A stretch of 64,000 bases of DNA from Azonexus sp. (GTDB taxonomy: Bacteria > Pseudomonadota > Gammaproteobacteria > Burkholderiales > Rhodocyclaceae). The notes under the pieces are model-generated. The model was given only the letters and a program-made list of their open reading frames with translations, did no database searches and had not been told where the DNA came from. The stretch's first letter is position 1; the number at the start of each line of letters is the position of its first letter. Shown here in pieces: positions 53,035 through 61,518 of this stretch. The stretch spans positions 62,001-126,000 of the forward strand of contig JAUYSK010000018.1 of NCBI GenBank assembly GCA_030696345.1, in the 5' to 3' direction. Both the position numbers and the translations under genes were made by a program.

Positions 53035-55272
53035 ATGGCTGCAGGAAAGTCAAAGATCATTTACACGCTAACTGACGAGGCGCCATTGTTGGCGACTTGT
53101 GCCTTTTTGCCTATCGTTCGCACGTTTACCGCACCGGCGGGTATTGAGATTGAAAAGGCAGACATTTCCGTCTCTGCCCGCATGCTTTCCGAGTTCTCTG
53201 AATTCCTTCAGGATGACCAGAAAGTCCCGAATACCCTTGGCGAGCTGGGCAAAAAGTGCCTGCTGCCGGAAACCAACATCATCAAGCTGCCGAACATCAG
53301 CGCCTCGGTTGCCCAGCTGAAAGCCTGTGTCAAGGAACTGCAGGAAAAGGGCTACGCCATCCCTGATTACCCGGAAACAGCCAATACCGACGAAGAGAAG
53401 GCGCTCAAGGCCCGCTTCGGCAAGTGTCTCGGTTCCGCCGTCAACCCGGTGCTGCGCGAAGGTAACTCCGACCGCCGCGCGCCAGGTGCCGTCAAGAATT
53501 ACGCCAAGAAGCGTCCTCACTCGATGGGCGAATGGAAGCAATGGTCGCAGACCCACGTCTCCCACATGGAACACGGTGACTTCTACCACGGCGAAAAATC
53601 GCTGACGCTCGACAAGCCGCGTGAAGTGCGCATGGAGCTGATCGCCAAGGGCGGCAAGACCACCGTGCTGAAGCCAAAGCTATCCCTGCTCGAAGGCGAG
53701 ATCATTGACTCGATGTTCATGAGCAAGAAGGCACTGTGCGAATTCTATGAGCGTGAAATGGAAGACTGCCGCGAATCAGGCATCCTTTTCTCGCTGCACG
53801 TCAAGGCGACGATGATGAAGATCTCGCACCCGATTGTCTTCGGCCACTGCGTCAGGATTTTCTACAAGGAAGCCTTCGAGAAGCACGATGTGCTGTTTAA
53901 AGAACTCGGCATCAACGTCAACAATGGCATGGTCGACCTGCTTGACAAGATCAAGGTCCTGCCCGAGTCCAAGCGTGACGAAATCATCCGCGACCTGCAT
54001 GCCTGCCGCGAGCATCGTCCGCGTCTGGCCATGGTCGATTCGGCCAAGGGCATCACCAACTTCCATTCGCCGAACGACATCATCGTCGACGCCTCGATGC
54101 CGGCCATGATCCGCGCAGGCGGCAAGATGTGGGGCGCTGACGGCAAGCAGTACGACAGCAAGTGCGTCATGCCGGAATCGACCTTTGCCCGCATCTACCA
54201 GGAGATGATCAACTTCGTCAAATGGCATGGCAACTTCGATCCAAAGACCATGGGCACCGTTCCGAACGTCGGCCTCATGGCCCAGCAGGCCGAAGAATAC
54301 GGCTCGCATGACAAGACTTTCGAAGTCACTGAAGCCGGCATCGCCAACATCGTTGATAACGCTACCGGCGAGGTTCTGCTGACGCAAAACGTCGAAGTTG
54401 GCGACATCTGGCGCATGTGCCAGGTCAAGGATGCACCGATCCGTGACTGGGTCAAGCTGGCTGTTACCCGTGCCCGTCAGTCCGGCATGCCGGCGATTTT
54501 CTGGCTGGATGCTTATCGTCCGCACGAGAACGAACTGATCAAGAAGGTTCAGAAGTACCTCAAGGATCACGATACCAGTGGTCTCGAAATCCAGATCATG
54601 TCGCAGGTCCGTGCCATGCGCTTCACGCTCGAACGTGTCGCCCGCGGTCTGGATACGATTTCTGTGACCGGTAACATCCTGCGCGACTACCTGACCGACC
54701 TGTTCCCGATCATGGAACTGGGTACCTCGGCCAAGATGCTGTCCATCGTTCCGCTGATGAACGGCGGCGGCATGTACGAAACCGGTGCCGGTGGTTCGGC
54801 CCCGAAGCACGTGCAACAGCTGACCCAGGAAAACCACCTGCGCTGGGATTCGCTCGGCGAGTTCCTGGCTCTGGCCGTCTCCCTGGAAGAGCTGGGCATC
54901 AAGGAAGGCAACCAGCGCGCAGTGTTGCTGGCCAAGACACTCGATGCTGCAACCGGCAAACTGCTCGACAACAACAAGTCACCGTCGCCGAAAACCGGCG
55001 AGCTGGACAATCGTGGTTCGCAGTTCTACCTCGCCATGTACTGGGCGCAGGAACTGGCGGCGCAGAAGGATGATGCCGAGCTGGCGGGCCATTTTTCCAA
55101 GCTGGCCAAGGCGCTGACTGACAACGAAGCCCAGATCGTTGCCGAAATGAAATCGGTGCAGGGCCGGCCGGTCGATATCGGTGGCTACTACAAGGCCGAT
55201 GCCGAGAAGTGCAAGGCGGTCATGCGTCCGAGCCCGACACTGAATGCCGCCATGAAGGCAGCGCGAGTCTGA
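53035..55272 (+). CDS. icd2: NADP-dependent isocitrate dehydrogenase, monomeric type
   Basis: A 745-residue monomeric IDH (IDH-II type) that makes 2-oxoglutarate, CO2 and NADPH. It shows [15 protein letters not shown] at the start and long conserved blocks such as [16 protein letters not shown] (the substrate-binding Ser/Asn region) and [19 protein letters not shown]. It is unrelated in sequence to the dimeric enzyme at 56610-57851. It is divergent from aceK by about 210 bp and ends in two strong hairpins. AceK acts on the dimeric enzyme in known species, so this isozyme probably escapes that control. Confidence 0.97.
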   Translation: MAAGKSKIIYTLTDEAPLLATCAFLPIVRTFTAPAGIEIEKADISVSARMLSEFSEFLQDDQKVPNTLGELGKKCLLPETNIIKLPNISASVAQLKACVKELQEKGYAIPDYPETANTDEEKALKARFGKCLGSAVNPVLREGNSDRRAPGAVKNYAKKRPHSMGEWKQWSQTHVSHMEHGDFYHGEKSLTLDKPREVRMELIAKGGKTTVLKPKLSLLEGEIIDSMFMSKKALCEFYEREMEDCRESGILFSLHVKATMMKISHPIVFGHCVRIFYKEAFEKHDVLFKELGINVNNGMVDLLDKIKVLPESKRDEIIRDLHACREHRPRLAMVDSAKGITNFHSPNDIIVDASMPAMIRAGGKMWGADGKQYDSKCVMPESTFARIYQEMINFVKWHGNFDPKTMGTVPNVGLMAQQAEEYGSHDKTFEVTEAGIANIVDNATGEVLLTQNVEVGDIWRMCQVKDAPIRDWVKLAVTRARQSGMPAIFWLDAYRPHENELIKKVQKYLKDHDTSGLEIQIMSQVRAMRFTLERVARGLDTISVTGNILRDYLTDLFPIMELGTSAKMLSIVPLMNGGGMYETGAGGSAPKHVQQLTQENHLRWDSLGEFLALAVSLEELGIKEGNQRAVLLAKTLDAATGKLLDNNKSPSPKTGELDNRGSQFYLAMYWAQELAAQKDDAELAGHFSKLAKALTDNEAQIVAEMKSVQGRPVDIGGYYKADAEKCKAVMRPSPTLNAAMKAARV

Positions 55273-55312
55273 TCCCGGTGGGTTGGGCCTGACAGACGGT
55301 CAGGCCCTCAAT

Positions 55313-55349
55313 AAAATGCGAAGATCATACGATCTTCGCATTTTTGTTT
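55313..55349 (+). terminator. Terminator of the monomeric IDH gene
   Basis: AAAATGCGAAGATC and GATCTTCGCATTTT form a 14-bp stem with an ATAC loop, followed by TGTTTGG. A second hairpin, GGGCCTGAC / GTCAGGCCC, lies just before it at 55285-55307. Together they form an efficient stop signal for a highly expressed gene. Confidence 0.85.
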
Positions 55350-55402
55350 GGTGGGTACGGTTTGCTTTGTGTTATATTGTTGATTTTAAATAGATTGTTC
55401 TA

Positions 55403-56497
55403 GTGACGCTTCCGCCTCAAGCTTCAATCCTCCTGGCGTTGCGTGCATGTGCCGCGCTGACCATTCTCTGGCACCACTATGCGTTGTATGCGCCGTTCCG
55501 CGACTGGGCGGCACCTCTTATCGGTGAAACGCTCGACTGGCTGGCCAACTATGCTCGTGCAACCCAGGTCTTTTTTGTCGTCGGCGGTTATGTCGCGGCC
55601 AAAACCATCGGCCGGCGTCAATGGGGGCTACGCGAACTCGGACGGTTTGCAGTGCAGCGTTACTGCCGACTCGGCCTGCCTTATCTGGCAGTTGTCGTGT
55701 TGATCATCCCGATCTATGCGTTCGCCCGTGGCTGGGTGCCGGATGAGGTGCTGGGCTCGGAGGTCGGGCTGGGGCAATTCCTTGCTCACCTGTTCTTCCT
55801 GCAGGATATTCTCGGTTACGAGTCACTGTCTGCCGGCTTGTGGTTCGTCTGCATCAATTTTCAGCTCAGTTTCGGCTACGCGTTCAGCCTGGCCCTGCAG
55901 GGGAGATTCGGTCGCGGCGGCGATGGCCTGTTTACGGCGATTGGCTGGGGGGCGGCGCTGATCTCCCTGTTTCACTTCAATCTCGATCCGGCAGCGGACA
56001 GCTGGGCACTCTATTTTTTCCCCTATTTCTTCATGGGCATCCTGGTCCAGCGGGCCTTGGAGCGTGGCAGTCAGACCGAATTCCTGCTCTTTCAGGCCGT
56101 GCTACTGGTGGCCATGCTGTTCGAGTGGCGCTGGCGTCTGGTGATCGCGATGGTTTTCGGCGCGCTACTGTTCGTTGCCGAACGCTCTGCTTTGGCGCGG
56201 CACTGGTCTCCCGGTCGTCTGGTCACCGGACTGGGGCACATTTCCTTTAGCCTTTTCCTGATCCATTTCCCGGTGCTGATTCTGGTTTCCACTGTCTGGT
56301 CCCGCCTCGGCTGGGATAGTGCGGAGGCAGCAGTTGGCGGGCTGCTCGCCGCCTTCCTGATGAGTCTGCTGACGGCGGTTGCTTTTTATCGCTGGGTCGA
56401 GCAGCCATCTGCCCGCCTGTCGCGTTATTTCAGGGCCTCTGAGAGGCTGGATGCGCGGGGAGAGAGGGCGGTGCGCCGGATGGCTTTCGAGAACTGA
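55403..56497 (+). CDS. Acyltransferase 3 family membrane protein
   Basis: A 364-residue integral membrane acyltransferase (OafA/YrhL type), which transfers acyl groups to surface polysaccharides or lipids. About ten hydrophobic segments are present. The family's early RACAALTILWHHY stretch holds the catalytic-type His, and RYCRLGLPYLAV and FSLFLIHFPVLI are typical. There is no SGNH domain. It begins with GTG at 55403. It stands between the two IDH genes with no clear link to them. Confidence 0.85.
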   Translation: MTLPPQASILLALRACAALTILWHHYALYAPFRDWAAPLIGETLDWLANYARATQVFFVVGGYVAAKTIGRRQWGLRELGRFAVQRYCRLGLPYLAVVVLIIPIYAFARGWVPDEVLGSEVGLGQFLAHLFFLQDILGYESLSAGLWFVCINFQLSFGYAFSLALQGRFGRGGDGLFTAIGWGAALISLFHFNLDPAADSWALYFFPYFFMGILVQRALERGSQTEFLLFQAVLLVAMLFEWRWRLVIAMVFGALLFVAERSALARHWSPGRLVTGLGHISFSLFLIHFPVLILVSTVWSRLGWDSAEAAVGGLLAAFLMSLLTAVAFYRWVEQPSARLSRYFRASERLDARGERAVRRMAFEN

Positions 56498-56609
56498 CAC
56501 TCCAGGGGCTTTTGCGACATAATTGGTCGCCGTGCCGGCCCAAAGAATCCGTGGTGCCGGTCGTGCGATCCGCCGAGGGTCGTCCCAAAACAATTTCAGG
56601 AGAGTGCCC

Positions 56610-57851
56610 ATGACTTCTCATATCAAGGTGCCGCAAGGTGGCCAGAAAATCGTTCCGGGGCAGGCTGTCCCGAATAATCCGATCATTCCCTTCATCGAAG
56701 GTGACGGCATTGGTATCGACATCACGCCGGTCATGATCAAGGTGATCGACGCCGCCGTGGCCAAGGCCTACGGTGGCAGCAAGAAAATCTACTGGATGGA
56801 AGTTTTTGCCGGCGAAAAATCCACCCGCCTGTATGGTCCGGACGAATGGTTTCCCAAGGAAACTTTCGACGCGCTCAAGGAGTATGCTGTTTCCATCAAG
56901 GGGCCGATGACGACGCCGGTCGGCGGTGGCATCCGCTCACTGAATGTGGCATTGCGTCAGGAGCTCGATCTCTATCAGTGCGTCCGCCCCGTGCAGTATT
57001 TCAAGGGGGTGCCGTCGCCGCTCAAGCACCCGGAACTGACCAACATGGTCATCTTCCGCGAGAATACCGAAGACATTTACGCCGGCGTGGAATGGTCGTG
57101 CACCTCGGCCGATGCAAAGAAAGTCATCAAGTTTCTGCAGGATGAAATGGGCGTCAAAAAGATTCGCTTTCCGCATTCGTCGGGTATCGGCATCAAGCCG
57201 ATTTCGGTCGAAGGCAGTTCCCGTCTGGTACGCGCGGCGATCAAATACGCCATCGCCAATGACCGCAAATCGGTAACCATCGTGCACAAGGGCAACATCA
57301 TGAAGTACACGGAAGGCTTGTTCCGTGATGTCGCCTACGAGCTTGCGCAGAAGGAATTCGGTGCCGGGCCAATCGATGGCGGCCCATGGTGCAAGATTAC
57401 CAACCCGAATACCGGCCGCGAAATCATCATCAAGGATTCCATCGCCGACGCCTTCCTGCAGCAAATCCTGCTGCGCCCGGCCGAATACGATGTGATCGCC
57501 ACCACCAACCTCAATGGCGATTACATTTCCGATGCGCTGGCTGCGCAGGTTGGCGGTATCGGCATTGCGCCGGGGTCCAATATCTCCGACCAGTACGCCT
57601 GCTTTGAGGCGACCCACGGCACCGCCCCGAAGTATGCCGGCCTGGACAAGGTTAACCCCGGTTCGCTGATTCTCTCGGCTGAAATGATGCTGCGCCATCT
57701 GGGCTGGATGGAAGCCGCCAATTTGGTCATCAAGGCCATGGAAGCGGCGATTGGCGACAAGCAGGTGACCTATGACTTTGCCCGCTTGATGGAAGGTGCC
57801 GAGGAGTTGTCCTGTTCTGCCTTTGGCGATGCCATGATCGCCCGCATGTAA
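56610..57851 (+). CDS. icd: NADP-dependent isocitrate dehydrogenase, dimeric type
   Basis: A 413-residue homodimeric TCA-cycle enzyme. It shows [15 protein letters not shown] and the phosphorylation-site region [18 protein letters not shown], whose Ser corresponds to the E. coli Ser113 target of Ace[19 protein letters not shown] and [11 protein letters not shown] are also present. AGGAG lies well placed before the ATG at 56610; the open frame upstream is not used. aceK is in the same neighbourhood on the other strand. Confidence 0.97.
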   Translation: MTSHIKVPQGGQKIVPGQAVPNNPIIPFIEGDGIGIDITPVMIKVIDAAVAKAYGGSKKIYWMEVFAGEKSTRLYGPDEWFPKETFDALKEYAVSIKGPMTTPVGGGIRSLNVALRQELDLYQCVRPVQYFKGVPSPLKHPELTNMVIFRENTEDIYAGVEWSCTSADAKKVIKFLQDEMGVKKIRFPHSSGIGIKPISVEGSSRLVRAAIKYAIANDRKSVTIVHKGNIMKYTEGLFRDVAYELAQKEFGAGPIDGGPWCKITNPNTGREIIIKDSIADAFLQQILLRPAEYDVIATTNLNGDYISDALAAQVGGIGIAPGSNISDQYACFEATHGTAPKYAGLDKVNPGSLILSAEMMLRHLGWMEAANLVIKAMEAAIGDKQVTYDFARLMEGAEELSCSAFGDAMIARM

Positions 57852-57875
57852 ATTCGCCGGGCGTTTCTGGATCAA

Positions 57876-57906
57876 CGAAGCCCCCGCCATGGGGGCTTCG
57901 GCTTTT
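57876..57906 (+). terminator. Terminator of icd
   Basis: CGAAGCCCCC and GGGGGCTTCG form a perfect 10-bp stem with a GCCAT loop, followed by GCTTTT, 25 bp after the icd stop. Confidence 0.85.
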
Positions 57907-57942
57907 AAGGGCGGCTGATTAAACGGGAAGTACAATTCAGGC

Positions 57943-58446
57943 ATGACATCAAATACAACGAACGAGGCCATCGAAGCCGATCCGACCGCCGCAATCAACG
58001 AACCGCGCCTGTGGCGCAATAATGGCTGGACTGCCCGCGTCATCAAGAATGAAGATGATGAGGGATGGGCGGTCGAAATGATCAAGGACGGTGAATCCGA
58101 GCCGGCACTGGTCGGCCCATGGACCATGGGCCGTGACAAGAAAAGCCCCAAACCGCTCGATGTTTCCGCATTCCAGACCCTGATCAAAACCGCCTCGGAG
58201 GTCCTGCGTCGTCACGAGCATCAACTGCATGCCCAACTCCATAAGAAACTCACGGTCGACCGGGGAAACGGGCCCGTTTTGATAAGCCTCGACATCATTC
58301 CCGACGAGGACGATCCCTACGCCACGCTGTCCGCCGAGGATGCCGACGGCGAGCAACTGGCCAAAGTGCGGGTCGGGCCAAACTTCAAGCTCAGCTCCGC
58401 CAGCGCCAATGCCTGGATAGACGACGAATTTCGCCAGCCTGAATAA
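57943..58446 (+). CDS. Hypothetical protein, parent of a nearby 3' fragment
   Basis: A 167-residue, acidic, soluble protein not recognised as a known family. Segments such as LWRNNGWTARVIKNEDDEGWAVEM, LVGPWTMGRD and the C-terminal DDPYATLSAEDADGEQLAKVRV look conserved in type. The last 45 residues are closely matched by the fragment at 59223-59444, on the other side of the toxin-antitoxin pair. It starts with ATG 37 bp after the icd terminator and has no signal peptide. Confidence 0.65.
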   Translation: MTSNTTNEAIEADPTAAINEPRLWRNNGWTARVIKNEDDEGWAVEMIKDGESEPALVGPWTMGRDKKSPKPLDVSAFQTLIKTASEVLRRHEHQLHAQLHKKLTVDRGNGPVLISLDIIPDEDDPYATLSAEDADGEQLAKVRVGPNFKLSSASANAWIDDEFRQPE

Positions 58447-58532
58447 GACCAAAGATGAGCAGTTGTATGGTCGCTTGCATTGGTGCGCCAGTCCGGCTAA
58501 ACTTGTACGATATATTGAACAGGTTAAACATC

Positions 58533-58787
58533 ATGCGCGTTGTCAATTTCTCCGATGCCCGTAACAGCCTCAAAGCCATCATCGACCAAGTCAGCGACGA
58601 CGCCGACTACACGGTGATCACCCGCCGAGACGCCTCCGATGCCGTCGTAATGTCGCTCGACACCTTCAACAGTCTCATGGAGACCGTCCATTTGTTGAAG
58701 TCGCCAGCCAATGCCGCTCATCTGGCGCGTTCCATCGAGCAATACCGCAAAGGCAAAACCAAGGCGCAGGATTTGGTGGAAGCCTAG
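58533..58787 (+). CDS. YefM-type antitoxin (Phd/YefM family)
   Basis: An 84-residue antitoxin: MRVVNFSDARNSLKAIIDQV and TVITRRDASDAVVMSLDTFNSLMETVHLL form the Phd/YefM DNA-binding and dimer domain. The C-terminal helix (about 60-84) would wrap the toxin. Such antitoxins repress their own promoter. The stop codon TAG lies in the first bases of an inserted MITE-like element, which separates it from the toxin gene; these pairs normally overlap or nearly touch. Confidence 0.9.
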   Translation: MRVVNFSDARNSLKAIIDQVSDDADYTVITRRDASDAVVMSLDTFNSLMETVHLLKSPANAAHLARSIEQYRKGKTKAQDLVEA

Positions 58788-58950
58788 TGTCGTGTTGCAC
58801 GCTATTCGGCACTCAAAACGGCGCCTTTGCCCCCGTGGCGGCGTTGCAAATCCTCGCAATACCACTGGGTCTCGCTGTGGTTTGCGCCTTGCTGCAAAGT
58901 CAAGCGCCTTCCTTTTATTAAGTGCCTCACAGCATGCGACACGACACTAG
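58784..58950. mobile_element. MITE-like insertion between antitoxin and toxin genes
   Basis: Inverted ends of 30 bp with 25 matches (58784-58813 and 58921-58950), starting CTAGTGTCGTGT and bounding 167 bp without a gene. The ends begin with CTAG, so a CTAG or TA target duplication is possible but cannot be proved. The right end supplies the ATG and first codons (MRHDTS) of the toxin gene; the left end contains the antitoxin stop codon. Confidence 0.75.
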
Positions 58951-59209
58951 CCGGATCACCTGGACCCTCTCCGCTTGGGAGGACAACAAGTACTGGCAAG
59001 GCCAGGACCGCAAGACGCTGAAACGGATCAACTCTGTCATCCGTGATTGCCTGCGCGAACCCTTTGATGGCATTGGCAAACCTGAACCGCTGAAAGAAAA
59101 CCTGTCCGGCTTCTGGTCTCGCCGTATCGATGATGCCAACCGCCTTGTCTATTGCGTGGATGGGGGCGATCTGGTGATCATTGCTTGCCGTTATCACTAT
59201 GACAACTAG
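58934..59209 (+). CDS. YoeB-type toxin (RelE superfamily)
   Basis: A 91-residue mRNA-cleaving toxin. The core ITWTLSAWEDNKYWQ, KRINSVIRDCLREPFDGIGKPEPLKENLSGFWSRRID, RLVYCV and CRYHYDN is complete and keeps the catalytic-type Glu, Arg, His and Tyr residues of YoeB. Residues 1-6 (MRHDTS) are encoded by the right end of the inserted MITE, and no good ribosome-binding site is seen before the ATG. A GTG at 58922 is an alternative start. Expression may thus be lower than, and uncoupled from, the antitoxin gene. Confidence 0.88.
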   Translation: MRHDTSRITWTLSAWEDNKYWQGQDRKTLKRINSVIRDCLREPFDGIGKPEPLKENLSGFWSRRIDDANRLVYCVDGGDLVIIACRYHYDN

Positions 59210-59222
59210 GCCCGGTGCATAC

Positions 59223-59444
59223 ATGAATGGCGGGAATGGCGATGGTTGCGTGCTTTTCGATCGGATGCTGAAGGCGGGTTGGGGGGTATTGCTAAATGAC
59301 CCTGACCCCTATCCTATGGCTCTGCTGGCGGCAGAAGATGCCGCTGGCGATCAACTGGCCGAGGTACGCGTGGCGCCGGATTTCAAGCTGAGTGCAAGCA
59401 GTGCCCTGGCGTGGGTGGCGGATGAATTTCGGCAGCCCGATTGA
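59223..59444 (+). pseudogene. Diverged 3' fragment of the hypothetical gene at 57943
   Basis: The last 40-45 codons (DPYPMALLAAEDAAGDQLAEV..., ending DEFRQPD) match the C-terminus of the 167-residue protein upstream (DPYATLSAEDADGEQLAKV..., ending DEFRQPE). The preceding part (from the ATG at 59223) has no counterpart. The two copies differ at many positions, so the duplication is old. It is likely a remnant, though a short protein could still be made. Confidence 0.6.
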
Positions 59445-59513
59445 TGTTTGTGAATCCAGCACGAAACGGATCAAGATCAGCAACAGCACCTTGTTTTGCA
59501 ACTGAATGCATTC

Positions 59514-60299
59514 ATGACTTCTCATCCCATCGCCGTTTTTGATTCCGGCCTCGGCGGCCTGACTGTATTGCGCGCTTTGCGTGAGCGCCTGCCACAGGAA
59601 GATTTCTTCTATTTCGCCGACACCCGTTTCCTGCCCTACGGCGACCGGCCGGAGATTTTTCTTCGCGAGCGTGGCGTTTTGATTGCCGAGGCGCTGGTGG
59701 CGCGCGGGGCGAAGGCGCTGGTGATTGCCTGCAACACGGCGACGGCGGCGGCTGCGGAGGCGATTCGGGCGGCGATAGCGGTGCCGGTGGTGGCGCTGGA
59801 GCCTGGCGTCAAGCCGGCAGTGGGACTGACCAGAACAGGTGTCATCGGCGTGCTGGCAACGACGCGGACTTTGGCCAGTGAGCGTTTTCAGCGGCTGGTT
59901 GGAAATCACGCCAACGGCCATCGTGTCATTGCCCAGCCGTGTCCTGGCTTGGCCGAGGCGATTGAGGCCGAGGGGCCGGACAGCGCCGCCGTGGCGGCCT
60001 TGCTTGATACTTTTGTCGCGCCGCTGGCTGCGGCGGCGGCTGATGTCGTCGTACTCGGCTGCACGCATTATCCGTGCGTGTCGTCGGCGATTGCCCGGCG
60101 CATGCCGGCGGGAACCGTGTTGCTCGATACTGGCGAGCCGGTGGCGCGTCAGCTTGAGCGGTTATTGGCGGCGGGCAATCTGCTCGGCGGCGGCGAGGGC
60201 CGGCTGACGGTGGCGACGAGCGGGGCGCCGGTGTCGGTGATTGCTACGGTCAACCGGATTTTTGGGCAAAAATTGAAAATCGAACACTGGGAGCCCTAA
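59514..60299 (+). CDS. murI: Glutamate racemase
   Basis: Makes D-glutamate for peptidoglycan. The 261-residue protein has FDSGLGGLTVLRALRERLP near the start and the two catalytic cysteines in VIACNTATAAA and LGCTHYP. The ATG at 59514 matches the family start; a frame start 6 codons earlier is less likely. The last codons (VIATVNRIFGQKLKIE) coincide with an inverted copy of the dispersed repeat. Its TAA shares a base with the ATG of the next gene (TAATG). Confidence 0.96.
   Translation: MTSHPIAVFDSGLGGLTVLRALRERLPQEDFFYFADTRFLPYGDRPEIFLRERGVLIAEALVARGAKALVIACNTATAAAAEAIRAAIAVPVVALEPGVKPAVGLTRTGVIGVLATTRTLASERFQRLVGNHANGHRVIAQPCPGLAEAIEAEGPDSAAVAALLDTFVAPLAAAAADVVVLGCTHYPCVSSAIARRMPAGTVLLDTGEPVARQLERLLAAGNLLGGGEGRLTVATSGAPVSVIATVNRIFGQKLKIEHWEP
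60239..60277 (-). repeat. Dispersed repeat, copy G (in the 3' end of murI)
   Basis: Read on the minus strand: TTCAATTTTTGCCC, five As, then TCCGGTTGACCGTAGCAATC. It aligns without gaps to the family consensus, with 31 of 39 positions equal. It overlaps the last murI codons, which may in part be constrained by protein sequence, so some similarity could be chance. Confidence 0.5.
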
Positions 60300-61498
60300 T
60301 GAGCGAAACGCAAAAGCCGCTGGCCGGGTTGAAGGTCGTCGAACTCGGAACGCTGATTGCCGGCCCGTTCTGTACTCGCATCATGGGCGAGTTCGGGGCC
60401 GAGGTCATCAAAGTGGAGTCGCCGGACGGTGGCGATCCATTGCGCCAGTGGCGCAAGCTCTACGAGGGAACCTCGCTGTGGTGGTACGTGCAGGCCCGCA
60501 ACAAGAAATCGGTGACGGCCAATCTGAAGCATCCGGATGGTCGCGAGTTTGTCCGCAAGCTGATCGCTGAGGCCGACATTCTGGTCGAAAATTTTCGCCC
60601 CGGTGTTCTCGAGAAACTCGGCCTGGGGTGGGATGTACTGAAAGCCCACAACCCGGGCCTGGTCATGGTCCGCCTCTCAGGTTTCGGCCAGACCGGGCCG
60701 TACAAGGATCAGCCGGGCTTTGGTGCGGTGGGCGAGGCGATGGGCGGTTTGCGCTACGTCACCGGCTTTCCTGACCGGCCACCAGTGCGCACCGGGATTT
60801 CGATTGGCGATTCGATCGCCGCCTTGTGGGGCGCCATCGGTGCCTTGATGGCGCTGCGCCATCGCGAAGTCAATGGTGGCGCCGGGCAGGTGGTCGATGT
60901 TGCGCTCTACGAAGCGGTGTTTGCCATGATGGAATCGATGGTGCCGGAATTCGACGTCTTCGGCTTTATCCGCGAGCGAACCGGCAACATCATGCCCGGC
61001 ATTACGCCGTCAAACACCCACACGACGCGGGATGGCAAGCACGTCACCATTGGTGCCAATGGCGATGCAATCTTCAAGCGTTTCATGCAGGCCATTGGCC
61101 GGGCCGACCTGGCCAATGATCCGGCGCTGGCCGACAACGCCGGGCGTGATGCGCGGCGCGACGAGATCTACGGGTTGATCGACCAGTGGTGTGCTGCCCA
61201 CGATGAGGCCGAGGTGCTGGCCATCCTTGCCACGGCGCAGGTGCCCTCGTCGCAGGTCTATGCTGCGGTGGACATGTTCTCTGACCCACAATTCATCGCC
61301 CGCCAGATGATCGAGTCGGCAAAGTTGCCGGATGGTCGGGATTTTCATATTCCCGGCATCGTTCCCAAGCTTTCGGAAACACCGGGAAGTACCGAATGGC
61401 TGGGGCCCAGGCTCGGAGAGCACACCGATCAGATCCTGGCGAGCCTGGGTTATGCCGCCGAAAAAATTGCTGAACTGAGACAGGCCGGGGCGGTTTAG
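60299..61498 (+). CDS. CaiB/BaiF family (type III) CoA-transferase
   Basis: A 399-residue CoA-transferase that moves CoA between carboxylic acids. Family marks: VVELGTLIAGPFCTRIMGEFGAEVIKVE at the start, NKKSVTANLK, the GFG-type region RLSGFGQTGPY, and the catalytic Asp in TGISIGDSIAAL (about 165-176). The length is normal. The substrate cannot be fixed from sequence (formyl-, succinyl- or aromatic-CoA types are all possible). It is translationally coupled to murI, a pairing with no obvious metabolic link. Confidence 0.92.
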   Translation: MSETQKPLAGLKVVELGTLIAGPFCTRIMGEFGAEVIKVESPDGGDPLRQWRKLYEGTSLWWYVQARNKKSVTANLKHPDGREFVRKLIAEADILVENFRPGVLEKLGLGWDVLKAHNPGLVMVRLSGFGQTGPYKDQPGFGAVGEAMGGLRYVTGFPDRPPVRTGISIGDSIAALWGAIGALMALRHREVNGGAGQVVDVALYEAVFAMMESMVPEFDVFGFIRERTGNIMPGITPSNTHTTRDGKHVTIGANGDAIFKRFMQAIGRADLANDPALADNAGRDARRDEIYGLIDQWCAAHDEAEVLAILATAQVPSSQVYAAVDMFSDPQFIARQMIESAKLPDGRDFHIPGIVPKLSETPGSTEWLGPRLGEHTDQILASLGYAAEKIAELRQAGAV

Positions 61499-61518
61499 TT
61501 CCACCCCGGCAGCACCTC

